Shown: positions 1 to 10,704 of the stretch, in pieces
Layout: the number at the start of each line of letters is the position of its first letter
How positions within the stretch are numbered: the stretch's first letter is position 1
NCBI RefSeq assembly: GCF_028993575.1
Contig: NZ_CP118615.1
Span: 558,001 to 622,000 of the forward strand
DNA from: Micromonospora cathayae
GTDB taxonomy: Bacteria; Actinomycetota; Actinomycetes; Mycobacteriales; Micromonosporaceae
DNA length: 64,000 nt
Direction of reading: 5' to 3'
Position numbers and translations under genes: made by a program
The notes under the pieces: model-generated
What the model was told of the DNA's origin: nothing
Seen by the model: the letters and a program-made list of their open reading frames with translations, nothing else
Database searches by the model: none

Positions 1-3000
1 GGCGGGCTCGCCGCCCTCGCCGACGAGTCGGCGGTTCTCCGACTCGAACAGCGCCCGGTCGACCAGCACGCCCGGCAGGAACTCGGTCGAGCCGGAGTCG
101 ATGACCGTCACCCGCTTGAGCATCTGGCGGATGATGATCTCGATGTGCTTGTCGTGGATGAGCACACCCTGCGAACGGTAGACCTCCTGGACCTCCTGGG
201 TCAGGTGGACCTGGACCGCGCGCGGGCCGAGGATGCGCAGCAGCTCGTGCGGGTCGATGGTGCCCTCGGTGAGCTTCTCGCCGACCTCGACGTGACCGCC
301 GTCGTGGACGCCCGGCCGGAGCCGGACCCGCTTCGAGATCTTGTCGTACACGATCTCGTCGCTGCCGTCGTCGGGGATGACGATGATCTTCCGGGACCGC
401 TCGCCGTCCTCGATCCGGATCCGGCCGGGGGTGTCGGCGATGGGCGCCTTGCCCTTCGGGACCCGGGCCTCGAAGATCTCGGTGACACGGGGCAGACCCT
501 GGGTGATGTCCTCACCCGCGACACCACCGGTGTGGAAGGTACGCATCGTGAGCTGGGTACCCGGCTCACCGATCGACTGGGCGGCGATGATGCCGACCGC
601 CTCGCCGATGTCCACGGTCTTGCCGGTCGGCAGCGAACGCCCGTAGCAGGCACCGCAGACACCCAGCTTCGACTCGCAGGTCAGCACGCTGCGCACCCGG
701 ACGTTCTCCACCCCGGCCGCGACGATCTTGTCGACCAGGATCGAGTTCAGGTCCGCGCCCCGCTCGACGACCACGGTGCCGTCCGGCCCCTTGATGTCGT
801 CGGCCAGGGTCCGGGCGTGCACGCCGGTCTCGGCGTGCTCGTGCACCACCAGCTTGCCGTCGATCCGCTCGCCGACCTGCATCGGGATGGCCCGGTCGGT
901 GCCGCAGTCCTCCTCGCGGATGATGACGTCCTGCGACACGTCCACCAGACGCCGGGTCAGGTAACCCGAGTCGGCGGTCCGCAGCGCGGTGTCCGCGAGA
1001 CCCTTCCGGGCGCCGTGCGTGGAGATGAAGTACTCCAGTACGGACAGACCCTCCCGGTAGCTCGACTTGATCGGTCGCGGGATGATCTCGCCCTTGGGGT
1101 TGGCCACCAGACCACGGATCGCGGCGATCTGCCGGAGCTGGAGCAGGTTACCGCGGGCCCCCGAGTGGATCATCTTCCACAGCGGGTTCTCCCGGGGCAG
1201 CGAGGTCTCCAGGTTCTTGGCGACCTCGTTGGTGGCCTTGGTCCAGATCTCGATGAGTTCGCCGCGGCGCTCCTCACCGGTCATCAGGCCCCGCTGGTAC
1301 TGCTTGTCGATCCGGTCGGCTTCCTTCTCGTACCGGGACAGGATCTCCTTCTTGCTCGGCGGGGTGACCACGTCCTCCATGCCGATGGTGACGCCGGACC
1401 AGGTGGCCCAGTGGAAGCCGGCCTCCTTGAGCCCGTCCAGGGTGGCCGCCAGGGCCACCTTCGGGAACCGCTCGGCGAGGTCGTTGACGATCGCGGAGAG
1501 CTGCCCCTTGCGCACCTCGTAGTTCACGAAGCGGTAGCCGACCGGCATGGTCTCGTTGAACAGCACCCGGCCCAGGGTGGTGTCGACGATCAGCTGCTCG
1601 CCCTCGACCCAGTCCTCCGGCGCGACCCACGGCTCGGCGCCGGCACCATTGTCGATGCCGGTGATGCCGCGCAGCCGGATCCGCACCGGCGACTGGAGGC
1701 CCAGCTCGCCGTTGTCGAACGCCATCCGCGCCTCGGCGTCGGAGCTGAACGTCCGCCCCTCGCCCTTGCCACCGGGGGTGAGGTGGGTGAGGTGGTACAG
1801 ACCGATGATCATGTCCTGGGTGGGCATGGTCACCGGCTTGCCGTCGGCCGGCTTGAGGATGTTGTTCGACGACAGCATCAGGATCCGCGCCTCGGCCTGG
1901 GCCTCGGCGGACAGCGGCACGTGCACCGCCATCTGGTCACCGTCGAAGTCGGCGTTGAACGCGGTGCAGACCAGCGGGTGGATCTGGATGGCCTTGCCCT
2001 CGACCAGCTGCGGCTCGAACGCCTGGATGCCGAGTCGGTGCAGGGTCGGCGCCCGGTTGAGCAGCACCGGGTGCTCGCCGATGACCTCTTCCAGCACGTC
2101 CCACACGACCGGCCGCTGCCGCTCGACCATCCGCTTGGCGGACTTGATGTTCTGGGCGTGGTTCAGGTCGACCAGCCGCTTCATGACGAACGGCTTGAAC
2201 AGCTCCAGCGCCATCTGCTTGGGCAGGCCGCACTGGTGCAGCTTCAGCTTCGGGCCGACCACGATGACGGAACGACCGGAGTAGTCGACCCGCTTGCCGA
2301 GCAGGTTCTGCCGGAACCGGCCCTGCTTGCCCTTGAGCATGTCGGAGAGCGACTTCAGCGGCCGGTTACCCGGGCCGGTGACCGGACGACCACGACGGCC
2401 GTTGTCGAACAGCGCGTCGACGGCCTCCTGGAGCATCCGCTTCTCGTTGTTGACGATGATCTCGGGCGCGCCGAGGTCGATCAGCCGCTTGAGCCGGTTG
2501 TTCCGGTTGATCACCCGGCGGTACAGGTCGTTCAGGTCCGAGGTGGCGAACCGGCCACCGTCGAGCTGCACCATCGGCCGCAGGTCCGGCGGGATGACCG
2601 GGACGCAGTCCAGCACCATGCCGAGCGGCGAGTTGCGGGTGTTGAGGAACGCCGCGACGACCTTGAGCCGCTTGAGCGCCCGGATCTTCCGCTGGCCCTT
2701 GCCGGAGCGGATGATCTCGCGGAGGTTCTCCGCCTCGGCGTCCAGGTCCATGTTCTGGACCAGCGCCTTGATCGCCTCGGCGCCCATGCCGCCGGTGAAG
2801 TACTCGCCGAACCGGTCGCGCAGCTCGCGGTAGAGCAGCTCGTCGGTGACCAGCTGCTTCGGCTCGAGCTTGCGGAAGGTGTCCAGCACCTCGTCCAGGC
2901 GGTCGATCTCGCGCTGGGCCCGGTCGCGGATCTGGCGCATCTCGCGCTCTCCGCCCTCCTTGACCTTGCGCCGGACGTCCGCCTTGGCACCCTCGGCCTC

Positions 3001-3552
3001 CAGCTCGGCCAGGTCGGCCTCGAGCTTGGCGGCCCGCTTCTCGATCTCCGAGTCGCGGCTGTTCTCCGACTGCCGCTTCTCGGCCAGGATCTCGTTCTCG
3101 ATGGTCGAGAGGTCACGGTGACGCGACTCGGCGTCCACGCTCGTCACGACGTACGAGGCGAAGTAGATGATCTTCTCGAGGTCCTTGGGGGCGAGGTCCA
3201 GCAGGTAGCCCAGCCGGCTCGGCACGCCCTTGAAGTACCAGATGTGGGTCACCGGGGCGGCCAGCTCGATGTGCCCCATGCGCTCGCGACGCACCTTGGA
3301 CCGGGTCACCTCGACGCCGCAGCGCTCACAGATGATGCCCTTGAACCGGACCCGCTTGTACTTGCCGCAGTAGCACTCCCAGTCCCGCTGAGGACCGAAG
3401 ATCTTCTCGCAGAAGAGTCCGTCCTTCTCCGGCTTCAGGGTGCGGTAGTTGATCGTCTCAGGCTTCTTGACCTCGCCGTGGGACCACTGACGGATGTCGT
3501 CGGCGGTGGCGAGGCCGATGCGCAGCTCGTCGAAGAAGTTGACGTCGAGCAC
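1..3552 (-). CDS. rpoC: RNA polymerase beta' subunit, 3'-truncated by the window edge
   Basis: Largest core subunit of RNA polymerase; forms the catalytic clamp with RpoB. About 1184 codons are present, starting at a GTG ([13 protein letters not shown]), and the reading frame is still open at base 1, so roughly the last hundred residues lie outside. The N-terminal zinc site (C-x-C...C-x-x-C around [10 protein letters not shown] and IICERCG) is visible, and the catalytic [12 protein letters not shown] motif with the Mg-binding aspartates lies near 1920-1960. It is 90 bases downstream of rpoB and certainly cotranscribed with it. Identification is certain; only the C-terminus is unseen. Confidence 0.98.
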   Translation of the reverse strand, partial: MLDVNFFDELRIGLATADDIRQWSHGEVKKPETINYRTLKPEKDGLFCEKIFGPQRDWECYCGKYKRVRFKGIICERCGVEVTRSKVRRERMGHIELAAPVTHIWYFKGVPSRLGYLLDLAPKDLEKIIYFASYVVTSVDAESRHRDLSTIENEILAEKRQSENSRDSEIEKRAAKLEADLAELEAEGAKADVRRKVKEGGEREMRQIRDRAQREIDRLDEVLDTFRKLEPKQLVTDELLYRELRDRFGEYFTGGMGAEAIKALVQNMDLDAEAENLREIIRSGKGQRKIRALKRLKVVAAFLNTRNSPLGMVLDCVPVIPPDLRPMVQLDGGRFATSDLNDLYRRVINRNNRLKRLIDLGAPEIIVNNEKRMLQEAVDALFDNGRRGRPVTGPGNRPLKSLSDMLKGKQGRFRQNLLGKRVDYSGRSVIVVGPKLKLHQCGLPKQMALELFKPFVMKRLVDLNHAQNIKSAKRMVERQRPVVWDVLEEVIGEHPVLLNRAPTLHRLGIQAFEPQLVEGKAIQIHPLVCTAFNADFDGDQMAVHVPLSAEAQAEARILMLSSNNILKPADGKPVTMPTQDMIIGLYHLTHLTPGGKGEGRTFSSDAEARMAFDNGELGLQSPVRIRLRGITGIDNGAGAEPWVAPEDWVEGEQLIVDTTLGRVLFNETMPVGYRFVNYEVRKGQLSAIVNDLAERFPKVALAATLDGLKEAGFHWATWSGVTIGMEDVVTPPSKKEILSRYEKEADRIDKQYQRGLMTGEERRGELIEIWTKATNEVAKNLETSLPRENPLWKMIHSGARGNLLQLRQIAAIRGLVANPKGEIIPRPIKSSYREGLSVLEYFISTHGARKGLADTALRTADSGYLTRRLVDVSQDVIIREEDCGTDRAIPMQVGERIDGKLVVHEHAETGVHARTLADDIKGPDGTVVVERGADLNSILVDKIVAAGVENVRVRSVLTCESKLGVCGACYGRSLPTGKTVDIGEAVGIIAAQSIGEPGTQLTMRTFHTGGVAGEDITQGLPRVTEIFEARVPKGKAPIADTPGRIRIEDGERSRKIIVIPDDGSDEIVYDKISKRVRLRPGVHDGGHVEVGEKLTEGTIDPHELLRILGPRAVQVHLTQEVQEVYRSQGVLIHDKHIEIIIRQMLKRVTVIDSGSTEFLPGVLVDRALFESENRRLVGEGGEPA

Positions 3553-3642
3553 TTGGTTATCCCTCACATCAAGTCAGCTCGGTTGATGGTTCGGCGGTAC
3601 GGGTGCGGCGGCGGTGGAGCCGCGCCGCCGCACCCGGCCCGA

Positions 3643-6600
3643 TCAGACTTCGTCGACGCTGCTCACACCCTCGTTGGGCCGGCGCGACAGGTCGATGCCG
3701 AGTTCCTCCGCCGCCCGGAACACCTCGTCGTCGGTCTCGCGCATCTCCAGCGCCACACCGTCGGAGGAGAGCACCTCGACGTTGAGGCAGAGCGACTGGA
3801 GCTCCTTGAGCAACACCTTGAACGACTCCGGAATGCCCGGCTCGGGGATGTTCTCGCCCTTGACGATCGCCTCGTAGACCTTCACCCGGCCCAGGACGTC
3901 GTCGGACTTGATGGTCAGCAGCTCCTGCAACGCGTACGCCGCGCCGTAGGCCTGCATGGCCCAGCACTCCATCTCGCCGAACCGCTGTCCACCGAACTGC
4001 GCCTTACCACCCAGCGGCTGCTGCGTGATCATCGAGTACGGGCCGGTCGACCGCGCGTGGATCTTGTCGTCGACCAGGTGGTTCAGCTTGAGGATGTAGA
4101 TGTAACCGACCGCGATCGGGTCCGGCAGCGGCTCGCCCGACCGGCCGTCGAACAGCTGCGCCTTACCCGAGGAGCCGATCAGCTGCTTGCCGTCCCGGTT
4201 GGGCAGGGTCGACGCGAGCAGACCGGAGATCTCCTCCTCGCGGGCACCGTCGAAGACCGGGGTGGCCACGTTGGTGTCCGGCTCGGCCTCGGCGGCGTCG
4301 ATCGAGCGCAGCGCACGCTTCCAGTCGGCGTCCTCGCCGTCGACCTGCCAACCGGTCTTGGCGACCCAGCCGAGGTGGGTCTCGAGCACCTGGCCGATGT
4401 TCATCCGGCCCGGCACACCGAGCGGGTTGAGCACGATGTCGACCGGCGTGCCGTCCTCCAGGAACGGCATGTCCTCGACCGGCAGGATCTTCGAGATGAC
4501 GCCCTTGTTGCCGTGCCGGCCGGCGAGCTTGTCGCCGTCCTGGATCTTCCGCTTCTGGGCGACGTACACCCGGACCAGCTCGTTGACGCCCGGCGGCAGC
4601 TCGTCGCCGTCCTCGCGGGAGAAGGTACGCACGCCGATGACCGTGCCGGTCTCACCGTGCGGCACCTTCAGCGAGGTGTCCCGGACCTCACGCGCCTTCT
4701 CACCGAAGATCGCGCGGAGCAGCCGCTCCTCCGGGGTCAGCTCGGTCTCACCCTTCGGGGTGACCTTGCCGACCAGGATGTCGCCGGGGACGACCTCGGC
4801 GCCGATCCGGATGATGCCGCGCTCGTCGAGGTCGGCGAGCATCTCCTCGCTGACGTTCGGGATGTCGCGGGTGATCTCCTCCGGCCCGAGCTTGGTGTCC
4901 CGGGCGTCGACCTCGTGCTCCTCGATGTGGATCGAGGTGAGCACGTCCTGCTGCACGAGGCGCTGCGACAGGATGATCGCGTCCTCGTAGTTGTGCCCCT
5001 CCCAGGTCATGAACGCCACGAGCAGGTTACGCCCGAGCGCCATCTCGCCCTCGTCGGTGCACGGACCGTCGGCGATGACCTGACCGGCCTCGACGCGGTC
5101 GCCCTCGAAGACCACCGGCTTCTGGTTGACGCAGGAGCCGGCGTTGGAGCGGCGGAACTTGTGCAGCAGGTACGTCCGGCGGTGGCCGTCGTCCTGGTGG
5201 ATGGTGATGTAGTCGGCGCAGAGGTCCTCGATGACACCGCCGACCTCGGCCACCACGACGTCACCGGCGTCGACCGCGGCACGGTACTCCATGCCGGTGC
5301 CGACCAGCGGCGACTCCGCCTTCACCAGCGGCACGGCCTGCCGCTGCATGTTCGCGCCCATCAGGGCCCGGTTGGCGTCGTCGTGCTCGAGGAACGGGAT
5401 CATCGCGGTCGCGACCGAGGTCATCTGCCGCGGCGACACGTCCATGTAGTCGACGGCCGAGGGCGGTACGTCCTCGGTCTCGCCGCCCTTACGACGGACC
5501 AGGACCCGATCCTCGGCGAAGGTGCCGTCCGCCAGCAGCGGCGCGTTGGCCTGCGCCTTGACGAACCGGTCCTCCTCGTCCGCGGTCAGGTAGTCGATCT
5601 GGTCGGTGACCCGACCGTCGACGACCTTCCGGTACGGCGTCTCGATGAAGCCGAACGGGTTGACCCGGGCGAAGGTGGACAGCGCGCCGATCAGGCCGAT
5701 GTTCGGGCCTTCCGGCGTCTCGATCGGGCACATCCGGCCGTAGTGCGACGGGTGCACGTCCCGGACCTCGAAGCCGGCCCGCTCCCGGGACAGACCACCC
5801 GGGCCGAGCGCGCTCAGCCGTCGCCGGTGGGTCAGGCCCGCCAGCGGGTTGGTCTGGTCCATGAACTGGGACAGCTGCGACGTACCGAAGAACTCCTTGA
5901 TCGCCGCCACCACCGGGCGGATGTTGATCAGGGTCTGCGGCGTGATCGCCTCGACGTCCTGGGTGGTCATCCGCTCGCGGACGACCCGCTCCATGCGGGA
6001 GAGGCCGACCCGGACCTGGTTCTGGATGAGCTCGCCCACGGTACGCAGGCGACGGTTGCCGAAGTGGTCGATGTCGTCGGCCTCGTAGCCCTCCTCACCG
6101 GCGTGCAGCCGGCAGAGGTACTCCACGGTGGCGACGATGTCGTCCTCGGTCAGCGTGCCGGTGGTGATCGGCACCTGCACTTCGAGCTTCTTGTTGAACT
6201 TGTACCGACCGACCTTGGCGACGTCGTACCGCTTCGGGTTGAAGAAGAGGTTGTCGAGCAGGGTCTGGGCGTTCTCGCGGGTCGGCGGCTCGCCAGGGCG
6301 GAGCTTCCGGTAGATGTCGAGCAGCGCCTCGTCCTGGCCGGCGATGTGGTCCTTCTCCAGGGTGGTCATCATCAGCTCGGACCAGTCGAACCGCTCGCGG
6401 ATCTGCTCGGCGGACCACCCGATCGCCTTCAGCAGGACGGTGACGGCCTGCCGGCGCTTACGGTCGATACGGACACCGACGGTGTCGCGCTTGTCGATGT
6501 CGAACTCCAGCCAGGCACCCCGGCTCGGGATGACCTTGACGCTGGAGAGGTCGCGGTCGGAGGTCTTGTCCGGCTGCTTGTCGAAGTACACGCCCGGCGA

Positions 6601-7083
6601 GCGGACGAGCTGGCTGACCACGACGCGCTCGGTGCCGTTGATGATGAAGGTGCCCTTCGGCGTCATCATCGGGAAGTCACCCATGAACACCGTCTGGCTC
6701 TTGATCTCGCCGGTGGTGTTGTTGGTGAACTCCGCGGTCACGAACAGCGGCGCGCAGTAGGTCAGGTCCTTCTCCTTGCACTCCTCGATCGAGGCCTTGA
6801 CCTCGTCGAAGCGCGGTGCCGAGAAGGAGAGCGACATGGTGCCGGAGAAGTCCTCAATGGGACTGATCTCGTCGAGAATCTCCGCGAGACCCGAGCGTGC
6901 GTGCGGGTCATCAGCTGACCGGCCCTGCCAAGCCTCGTTGCCGACGAGCCAGTCGAAGGACTCGTTCTGGATGGCGAGGAGGTTGGGGACCTCGAGGTGT
7001 TCGGTGATCCTGCCGAATGAGACACGGCGGGGAGCGAAAGCGCTCGACGTACGACTGGTCTTCGCAGGGCGGGAAGCTGCCAA
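3643..7083 (-). CDS. rpoB: RNA polymerase beta subunit
   Basis: Catalytic beta subunit of RNA polymerase, 1146 residues, about the usual actinobacterial length. The start chosen is TTG at 7083 ([11 protein letters not shown]), preceded by GGAAGGA at good spacing. The rifampicin pocket is present ([15 protein letters not shown], then [15 protein letters not shown]). The residues matching E. coli D516, H526 and S531 are wild type, whereas N518, S522 and K527 of the mycobacterial sequence are T, A and R here. It ends with the usual beta/beta' junction followed by rpoC. A promoter of its own is visible upstream, so it can be expressed apart from rplJL. Confidence 0.98.
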   Translation of the reverse strand: MAASRPAKTSRTSSAFAPRRVSFGRITEHLEVPNLLAIQNESFDWLVGNEAWQGRSADDPHARSGLAEILDEISPIEDFSGTMSLSFSAPRFDEVKASIEECKEKDLTYCAPLFVTAEFTNNTTGEIKSQTVFMGDFPMMTPKGTFIINGTERVVVSQLVRSPGVYFDKQPDKTSDRDLSSVKVIPSRGAWLEFDIDKRDTVGVRIDRKRRQAVTVLLKAIGWSAEQIRERFDWSELMMTTLEKDHIAGQDEALLDIYRKLRPGEPPTRENAQTLLDNLFFNPKRYDVAKVGRYKFNKKLEVQVPITTGTLTEDDIVATVEYLCRLHAGEEGYEADDIDHFGNRRLRTVGELIQNQVRVGLSRMERVVRERMTTQDVEAITPQTLINIRPVVAAIKEFFGTSQLSQFMDQTNPLAGLTHRRRLSALGPGGLSRERAGFEVRDVHPSHYGRMCPIETPEGPNIGLIGALSTFARVNPFGFIETPYRKVVDGRVTDQIDYLTADEEDRFVKAQANAPLLADGTFAEDRVLVRRKGGETEDVPPSAVDYMDVSPRQMTSVATAMIPFLEHDDANRALMGANMQRQAVPLVKAESPLVGTGMEYRAAVDAGDVVVAEVGGVIEDLCADYITIHQDDGHRRTYLLHKFRRSNAGSCVNQKPVVFEGDRVEAGQVIADGPCTDEGEMALGRNLLVAFMTWEGHNYEDAIILSQRLVQQDVLTSIHIEEHEVDARDTKLGPEEITRDIPNVSEEMLADLDERGIIRIGAEVVPGDILVGKVTPKGETELTPEERLLRAIFGEKAREVRDTSLKVPHGETGTVIGVRTFSREDGDELPPGVNELVRVYVAQKRKIQDGDKLAGRHGNKGVISKILPVEDMPFLEDGTPVDIVLNPLGVPGRMNIGQVLETHLGWVAKTGWQVDGEDADWKRALRSIDAAEAEPDTNVATPVFDGAREEEISGLLASTLPNRDGKQLIGSSGKAQLFDGRSGEPLPDPIAVGYIYILKLNHLVDDKIHARSTGPYSMITQQPLGGKAQFGGQRFGEMECWAMQAYGAAYALQELLTIKSDDVLGRVKVYEAIVKGENIPEPGIPESFKVLLKELQSLCLNVEVLSSDGVALEMRETDDEVFRAAEELGIDLSRRPNEGVSSVDEV

Positions 7084-7210
7084 GATGCGTCCTTCCGAGG
7101 ACCGGTGCTGCAGAACGGCTGGTACGCGTGCACTCCAATGACCCCACTTGAAATATCCTCAATCGGACATTCCGAGCAGGGGTCGAGATCGGAAGGCAGC
7201 GCAAACTAGC

Positions 7211-7239
7211 AGTGTAGCCGAAAGGCTAACCGCTGTCCA
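7211..7239 (-). promoter_or_regulatory. rpoB promoter (-35 TGGACA, 17 bp, -10 TACACT)
   Basis: Read on the minus strand, TGGACA (7234-7239) is followed after exactly 17 bases by TACACT (7211-7216), a near-consensus housekeeping sigma-70 promoter. The start of transcription should lie near 7204, which gives a leader of about 120 bases before the TTG start of rpoB. The surrounding rplL-rpoB gap (7084-7655) has no credible gene; it holds this promoter and the terminator at 7561-7596. Confidence 0.7.
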
Positions 7240-7560
7240 GCCCACCCCGCGGGTCGCCACGGAACGTGCCTCGGGACCCCTCGAACGGGGTCGACCGGGC
7301 CGCTCGGAACGCGGCGCTCCCGCTGGACCGCCCGAAGCGTAGCGGCACGGTGCTACCGCTGGCCTTACCCGGGCGTGGCCGTCGCAAGCGTGGAAGGTCT
7401 TGCTGTGTCAGCGTGCCTGTCGGGCCGGGGTTCCGTCAAGGGCTGATCACCCGCCAGAGAGCTCTTTCCCAGCGGGGTGCGACCGTCCGACACCGCAGCG
7501 TCACCACCCCTGGCGATCAAATCCCTGCTCACGGCCACTACCGGCCGCTGACACCAACGC

Positions 7561-7596
7561 AACGGGCGGTGACCCGTTTCCGGATCACCGCCCGTT
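7561..7596 (-). terminator. Hairpin terminator/attenuator after rplL
   Basis: Perfect 12-bp stem (AACGGGCGGTGA against TCACCGCCCGTT) with a 12-base loop, about 60 bases past the rplL stop. It probably ends or attenuates rplJ-rplL transcription before rpoB. There is no strong U-tract, so the efficiency cannot be judged. Confidence 0.65.
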
Positions 7597-7655
7597 GGCA
7601 CGCGGTGTGTGCCTCAGCTCACGTGAGCCGGGGCACCGCCGAGGCGAGCGTCAGG

Positions 7656-8042
7656 TCACTTGAGGGTGACCTTGGCGCCCTCGCCCTCGAGCTTGGTCTT
7701 GGCCTTCTCCGCGGTCTCCTTGTTGACCTTCTCCAGGATGGCCTTCGGCGCGGACTCGACCGCGTCCTTGGCCTCCTTGAGGCCCAGGCCGGTCAGCTCA
7801 CGCACGACCTTGATGACCTGGATCTTCTTGCCACCGTCGGACTCGAGGACGACGTCGAACTCGTCCTTCTCCTCCTCGACCGGGGCGGCCGGGCCGGCCG
7901 GGCCGGCCACGCCGGCGACGGCGACCGGAGCGGCGGCGGTGACCTCGAAGGTCTCCTCGAACTGCTTCACGAACTCGGAGAGCTCGATCAGCGTCATCTC
8001 CTTGAACGCGTCGAGCAGCTCGTCGGTGCTGAGCTTCGCCAT
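7656..8042 (-). CDS. rplL: 50S ribosomal protein L7/L12
   Basis: Stalk protein of the large ribosomal subunit that recruits translation GTPases; acts as dimers bound to L10. It has 128 residues, with an N-terminal dimerisation helix ([18 protein letters not shown]), an Ala/Pro/Gly hinge (about residues 36-55) and the conserved C-terminal domain ([20 protein letters not shown]). It lies 54 bases downstream of rplJ, as in most bacteria, and is followed by a strong hairpin. Nothing is unusual apart from the Gly-Pro-Ala-rich hinge. Confidence 0.98.
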   Translation of the reverse strand: MAKLSTDELLDAFKEMTLIELSEFVKQFEETFEVTAAAPVAVAGVAGPAGPAAPVEEEKDEFDVVLESDGGKKIQVIKVVRELTGLGLKEAKDAVESAPKAILEKVNKETAEKAKTKLEGEGAKVTLK

Positions 8043-8096
8043 GTCTGGCGTCCTTTCCTAAATCTACGGAAGATCGAACCGGGGTGCCGGGAGGCC

Positions 8097-8642
8097 TCAG
8101 GCCTGCTCGGCACCTTCCTTCTCGCGCTTGTCCTGCAGAGCGGCCGCCAGACGGGCGGTCTTCGACAGCGGGGCCTGGAACAGGGCCGCGGCCTTGCTCA
8201 GGTTGCCCTTCATCGCGCCGGCCAGCTTCGCCAGCAGCACCTCACGGGACTCCAGGTCGGCGAGCTTCGTGACCTCGGCCGCGGAAATGGCCTTGCCCTC
8301 GAAGACACCGCCCTTGATGACGAGCTTCGGGTTGGCCTTCGCGAAGTCACGAAGCCCCTTCGCCGCCTCGACGACGTCGCCCGAAACGAAAGTCAGCGCG
8401 GTAGGACCGGTGAACAGCTCGTCGAGGCCGCTGATGCCAGCGTCCGTCGCGGCGCGCTTGGCCAGCGTGTTCTTGGCGACCGTGTACGTGGTCTCCTGGC
8501 CCAGCGAGCGCCGCAGCTGGGTCAGCTGGGCGACCGTCAGACCGCGGTACTCGGTCAGCACGGTGGCGCCCGCGCCACGGAACTGTTCGGTCAGCTCGGC
8601 GACGGCGGTGGCCTTGTCGGCCCGGATCGGCTTGTCCGCCAT
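8097..8642 (-). CDS. rplJ: 50S ribosomal protein L10
   Basis: Base of the ribosomal stalk; its C-terminal helix carries L7/L12 dimers. It has 181 residues from the ATG at 8642 ([17 protein letters not shown]), which follows a GGAGGG ribosome-binding site. The frame is open further upstream, but that part has no L10 similarity. The L10 core is clear ([29 protein letters not shown]). The gene heads the rplJ-rplL unit and has a structured leader whose hairpin overlaps the ribosome-binding site, which suggests autogenous translational control. Confidence 0.97.
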   Translation of the reverse strand: MADKPIRADKATAVAELTEQFRGAGATVLTEYRGLTVAQLTQLRRSLGQETTYTVAKNTLAKRAATDAGISGLDELFTGPTALTFVSGDVVEAAKGLRDFAKANPKLVIKGGVFEGKAISAAEVTKLADLESREVLLAKLAGAMKGNLSKAAALFQAPLSKTARLAAALQDKREKEGAEQA

Positions 8643-8650
8643 GTCCCTCC

Positions 8651-8727
8651 TCTCTCGTTGCGCCAGGCTGGTCACCATCGAAGCCGGGCGGCGTCGGTGG
8701 TGGCGGAGGATCGCGATCAACGAGAGA
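8651..8727 (-). promoter_or_regulatory. rplJ leader hairpin (candidate L10-type autoregulatory leader)
   Basis: Two perfect 10-base arms (TCTCTCGTTG at 8718-8727 and CAACGAGAGA at 8651-8660 on the minus strand) enclose 57 bases. The 3' arm runs directly into the GGAGGG ribosome-binding site of rplJ, so the paired form should restrict translation initiation. L10-L12 binding to its own leader is established in other bacteria. That this structure is the actinobacterial counterpart is inference. Confidence 0.6.
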
Positions 8728-9007
8728 AGCCCCGGCGCAGGGCGCACGGGGCGAGGGCCAGCCGGTGGATCGTGGTCGGCGGACCACATGCCATCGAGCC
8801 GGATGTCGCTTGCCGCCCTACGCGGGTCGCCCGTGTGACGCGGGACCTTCGACCGTGCCGGAGCACGGTGACCAGCGGTCTCTGGGTGGTACCTCATCCA
8901 TGAGAACACGGATGACGTCCGAAAGACTACGCGACGCTTCTCCGGTCACCAAATCGCCCCCGACGTGGGCCCGGTCACCCCCGAAAGCCCGCCCGGTTCA
9001 CCGCGCG

Positions 9008-9046
9008 ACCCGCCCGGTCACCCCGACAACCCGCCCGGTCACCCCG
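9008..9046. repeat. Short GC-rich tandem repeat upstream of rplJ
   Basis: The 18-mer ACCCGCCCGGTCACCCCG occurs at 9008-9025 and 9029-9046 (period 21), with degenerate copies on either side, in the untranslated stretch 8935-9104 between the ABC permease and the rplJ leader. No gene is supported in 8643-9104. Confidence 0.6.
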
Positions 9047-9104
9047 GCGATCCGCGCCGGGACCGGCCCGACCGGCCCGGCCGGTCACCGCCCGGCGGCG
9101 GGAC

Positions 9105-9797
9105 TCAACCCCGTGACCGGCGACGCCACCCGTACCCGGCGAGCACCACCGCCGCCCAGAGCACCGCCCAGCCGGTCAACCCGACGGCCGCCACGGCGTC
9201 CACCCCGCCGCTGGTGGCCCGCGCGGTCGCCAGAAGCGGGGGCGCCAGCCAGGGCAGCACCGCGTCGGCACGACCGGCGACCAGCGCGCCGACCACACCC
9301 ACCGCGAGCACCGCCACGCCGTACCCGAGGCTGCCGGCGCACGCCCGGCTGGCCAGCGCGCCGAGCGCCACCGCCGCCGGCACGGCGAGCAGATGGGCCC
9401 AGACCCCCAGGGCGATCCCGACCGGCACCGACCGGTCACCCGCCGCCTCCGGGCCGGCGAGCCCACCCAGCGGCCAGGGCAGCACCAGCGCGAGCAGCAC
9501 CAGGCCCAGCGCCGCCACGGTGGCCGCGAGCAGACCTGCGGCCTGCTCCCGGTGGCGGCCCCCGACCGCCACCACCGCCAACCGCCGCTGCACGTCCGGT
9601 TCCACGTCCAGCACCAGCTTCGTTTGCCAGGCCAGCACCGGGAAGAGCAGAACCGCGGAGACCCCGTACGCCTCGGCCGGCTCGGCGCGGCCACCGCCGT
9701 AGAGGACGCCCAGCACGACCAGGCCGGTCAGCAGGGGCGCCAGCGCCCGTCCGGTACGCAGGAACCCGGCCAGCCGGAACCGGACCAGCGCGCTCAC
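9105..9797 (-). CDS. ABC transporter membrane subunit (unassigned substrate)
   Basis: Protein of 230 residues with about five to six hydrophobic segments (for example LAPLLTGLVVLGVLYGGG, GLLAATVAALGLVLLALVLP, LAVPAAVALGAL), expected in the cytoplasmic membrane. It starts at a GTG at 9797 that overlaps the TGA of the ATPase gene (GTGA), so the two are translationally coupled. It is recognised as the permease half only because of that partner; I see no substrate-specific motif. The pair is inserted between rplA and rplJ, which are usually neighbours. Confidence 0.8.
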   Translation of the reverse strand: MSALVRFRLAGFLRTGRALAPLLTGLVVLGVLYGGGRAEPAEAYGVSAVLLFPVLAWQTKLVLDVEPDVQRRLAVVAVGGRHREQAAGLLAATVAALGLVLLALVLPWPLGGLAGPEAAGDRSVPVGIALGVWAHLLAVPAAVALGALASRACAGSLGYGVAVLAVGVVGALVAGRADAVLPWLAPPLLATARATSGGVDAVAAVGLTGWAVLWAAVVLAGYGWRRRSRG

Positions 9798-10621
9798 CGG
9801 GCCACCCGGCCGCTCGGGGCGCCCGTACCCGGGGCGGCCGGATCGGTCCCGCCGGCGGCGGTGGAGTCGACGGCGCGGGACTCGGTGGCGGTGTCGGGGC
9901 GTACCCGCAGCACCTGGTGACCGGCGGAGCGCAACCGGGCGACGGTGCCGGCGACCCGGGCGGCGGGGACCGCGACCTCGACCACCACCATCTCCGCCGG
10001 GCCCGCCGACCGGCTCTCGGTGACCGTGCCGTCGGTCACCGTCCAGCACCGTGCCCCGGGCAGCCGGACCGTCTCGTTGCGGTGGTCGCTGACCAGCACC
10101 CGACCGCCGGCGGCCAGCACCTCGTCGATCACCAGCGGGACCAGTTCCCGGGCCGCCGCGTCCAGCCCCTCCCAGGGCTCGTCGAGGACCAGCAGGCCGG
10201 GGGTACGGAGCATCGCCTGGGCCAGGCCGACCTTCTGGGCGGTCCCCTTCGACAACTCCGGCAGGCGGACCGCGCGGAAGCCGGCGATGCCCAGCCGGGA
10301 CGTCCACTCGTCCACCGCCCGCGCGGCCCCGGCGGCCGACAGCCCGGCCACCCGGCCCATCGCGGTGAGGTAGTGCGCCACGGTGAACGGCTGGTCGGCG
10401 GGGAACCGCTCCGGGACCCAGCTGACGTGGGCGGGGCGTCCCTCGACCCGGCCCCGGGTCGGTCGGAGCACCCCGGCGGCGACCTGGAGCAGCGTGGACT
10501 TGCCGGCCCCGTTACGGCCGAGCACGACCGCCACCTCCCCCGGGCCGACCTCCGCGTCGGCCTCCCGCAGCACCCACGGACCCCGCCGGTGGTACCGCAG
10601 CGACACGTTCCGCAACCGCAT
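9794..10621 (-). CDS. ABC transporter ATP-binding protein
   Basis: Cytoplasmic ATPase subunit of 275 residues. Walker A is GRNGAGKST. The signature region is LSKGTAQKVGLAQAM, a variant of LSGGQ with K in place of the first G. Walker B is LLVLDEPWEGLD, followed by the H-loop (VSDHR). The last 80 residues form a linker rich in Pro, Ala and Thr with a possible ACT-like fold (PAEMVVVEVAVPAARVAGTVARL). It is coupled to the downstream permease by a 4-base overlap. Start ATG at 10621 (MRLRNVSLRY). Probably a drug- or lipid-type exporter; the substrate is unknown. Confidence 0.9.
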   Translation of the reverse strand: MRLRNVSLRYHRRGPWVLREADAEVGPGEVAVVLGRNGAGKSTLLQVAAGVLRPTRGRVEGRPAHVSWVPERFPADQPFTVAHYLTAMGRVAGLSAAGAARAVDEWTSRLGIAGFRAVRLPELSKGTAQKVGLAQAMLRTPGLLVLDEPWEGLDAAARELVPLVIDEVLAAGGRVLVSDHRNETVRLPGARCWTVTDGTVTESRSAGPAEMVVVEVAVPAARVAGTVARLRSAGHQVLRVRPDTATESRAVDSTAAGGTDPAAPGTGAPSGRVAR

Positions 10622-10704
10622 GGCACAGAGGGTGCCACAGTGGAGACGGATCGGGGCGCCGCCACCGACGTGACGACGCCCCGATCCTCCGACTACCCAG
10701 TGGC

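Noticed and set aside
145..6918. A 2257-codon open frame on the plus strand opposite rpoC and rpoB
   Set aside because: It is a by-product of strong third-position GC bias opposite two real genes. The translation is Leu/Asp/Arg/Val-rich low complexity with no domain, and it crosses the rpoB-rpoC gap.
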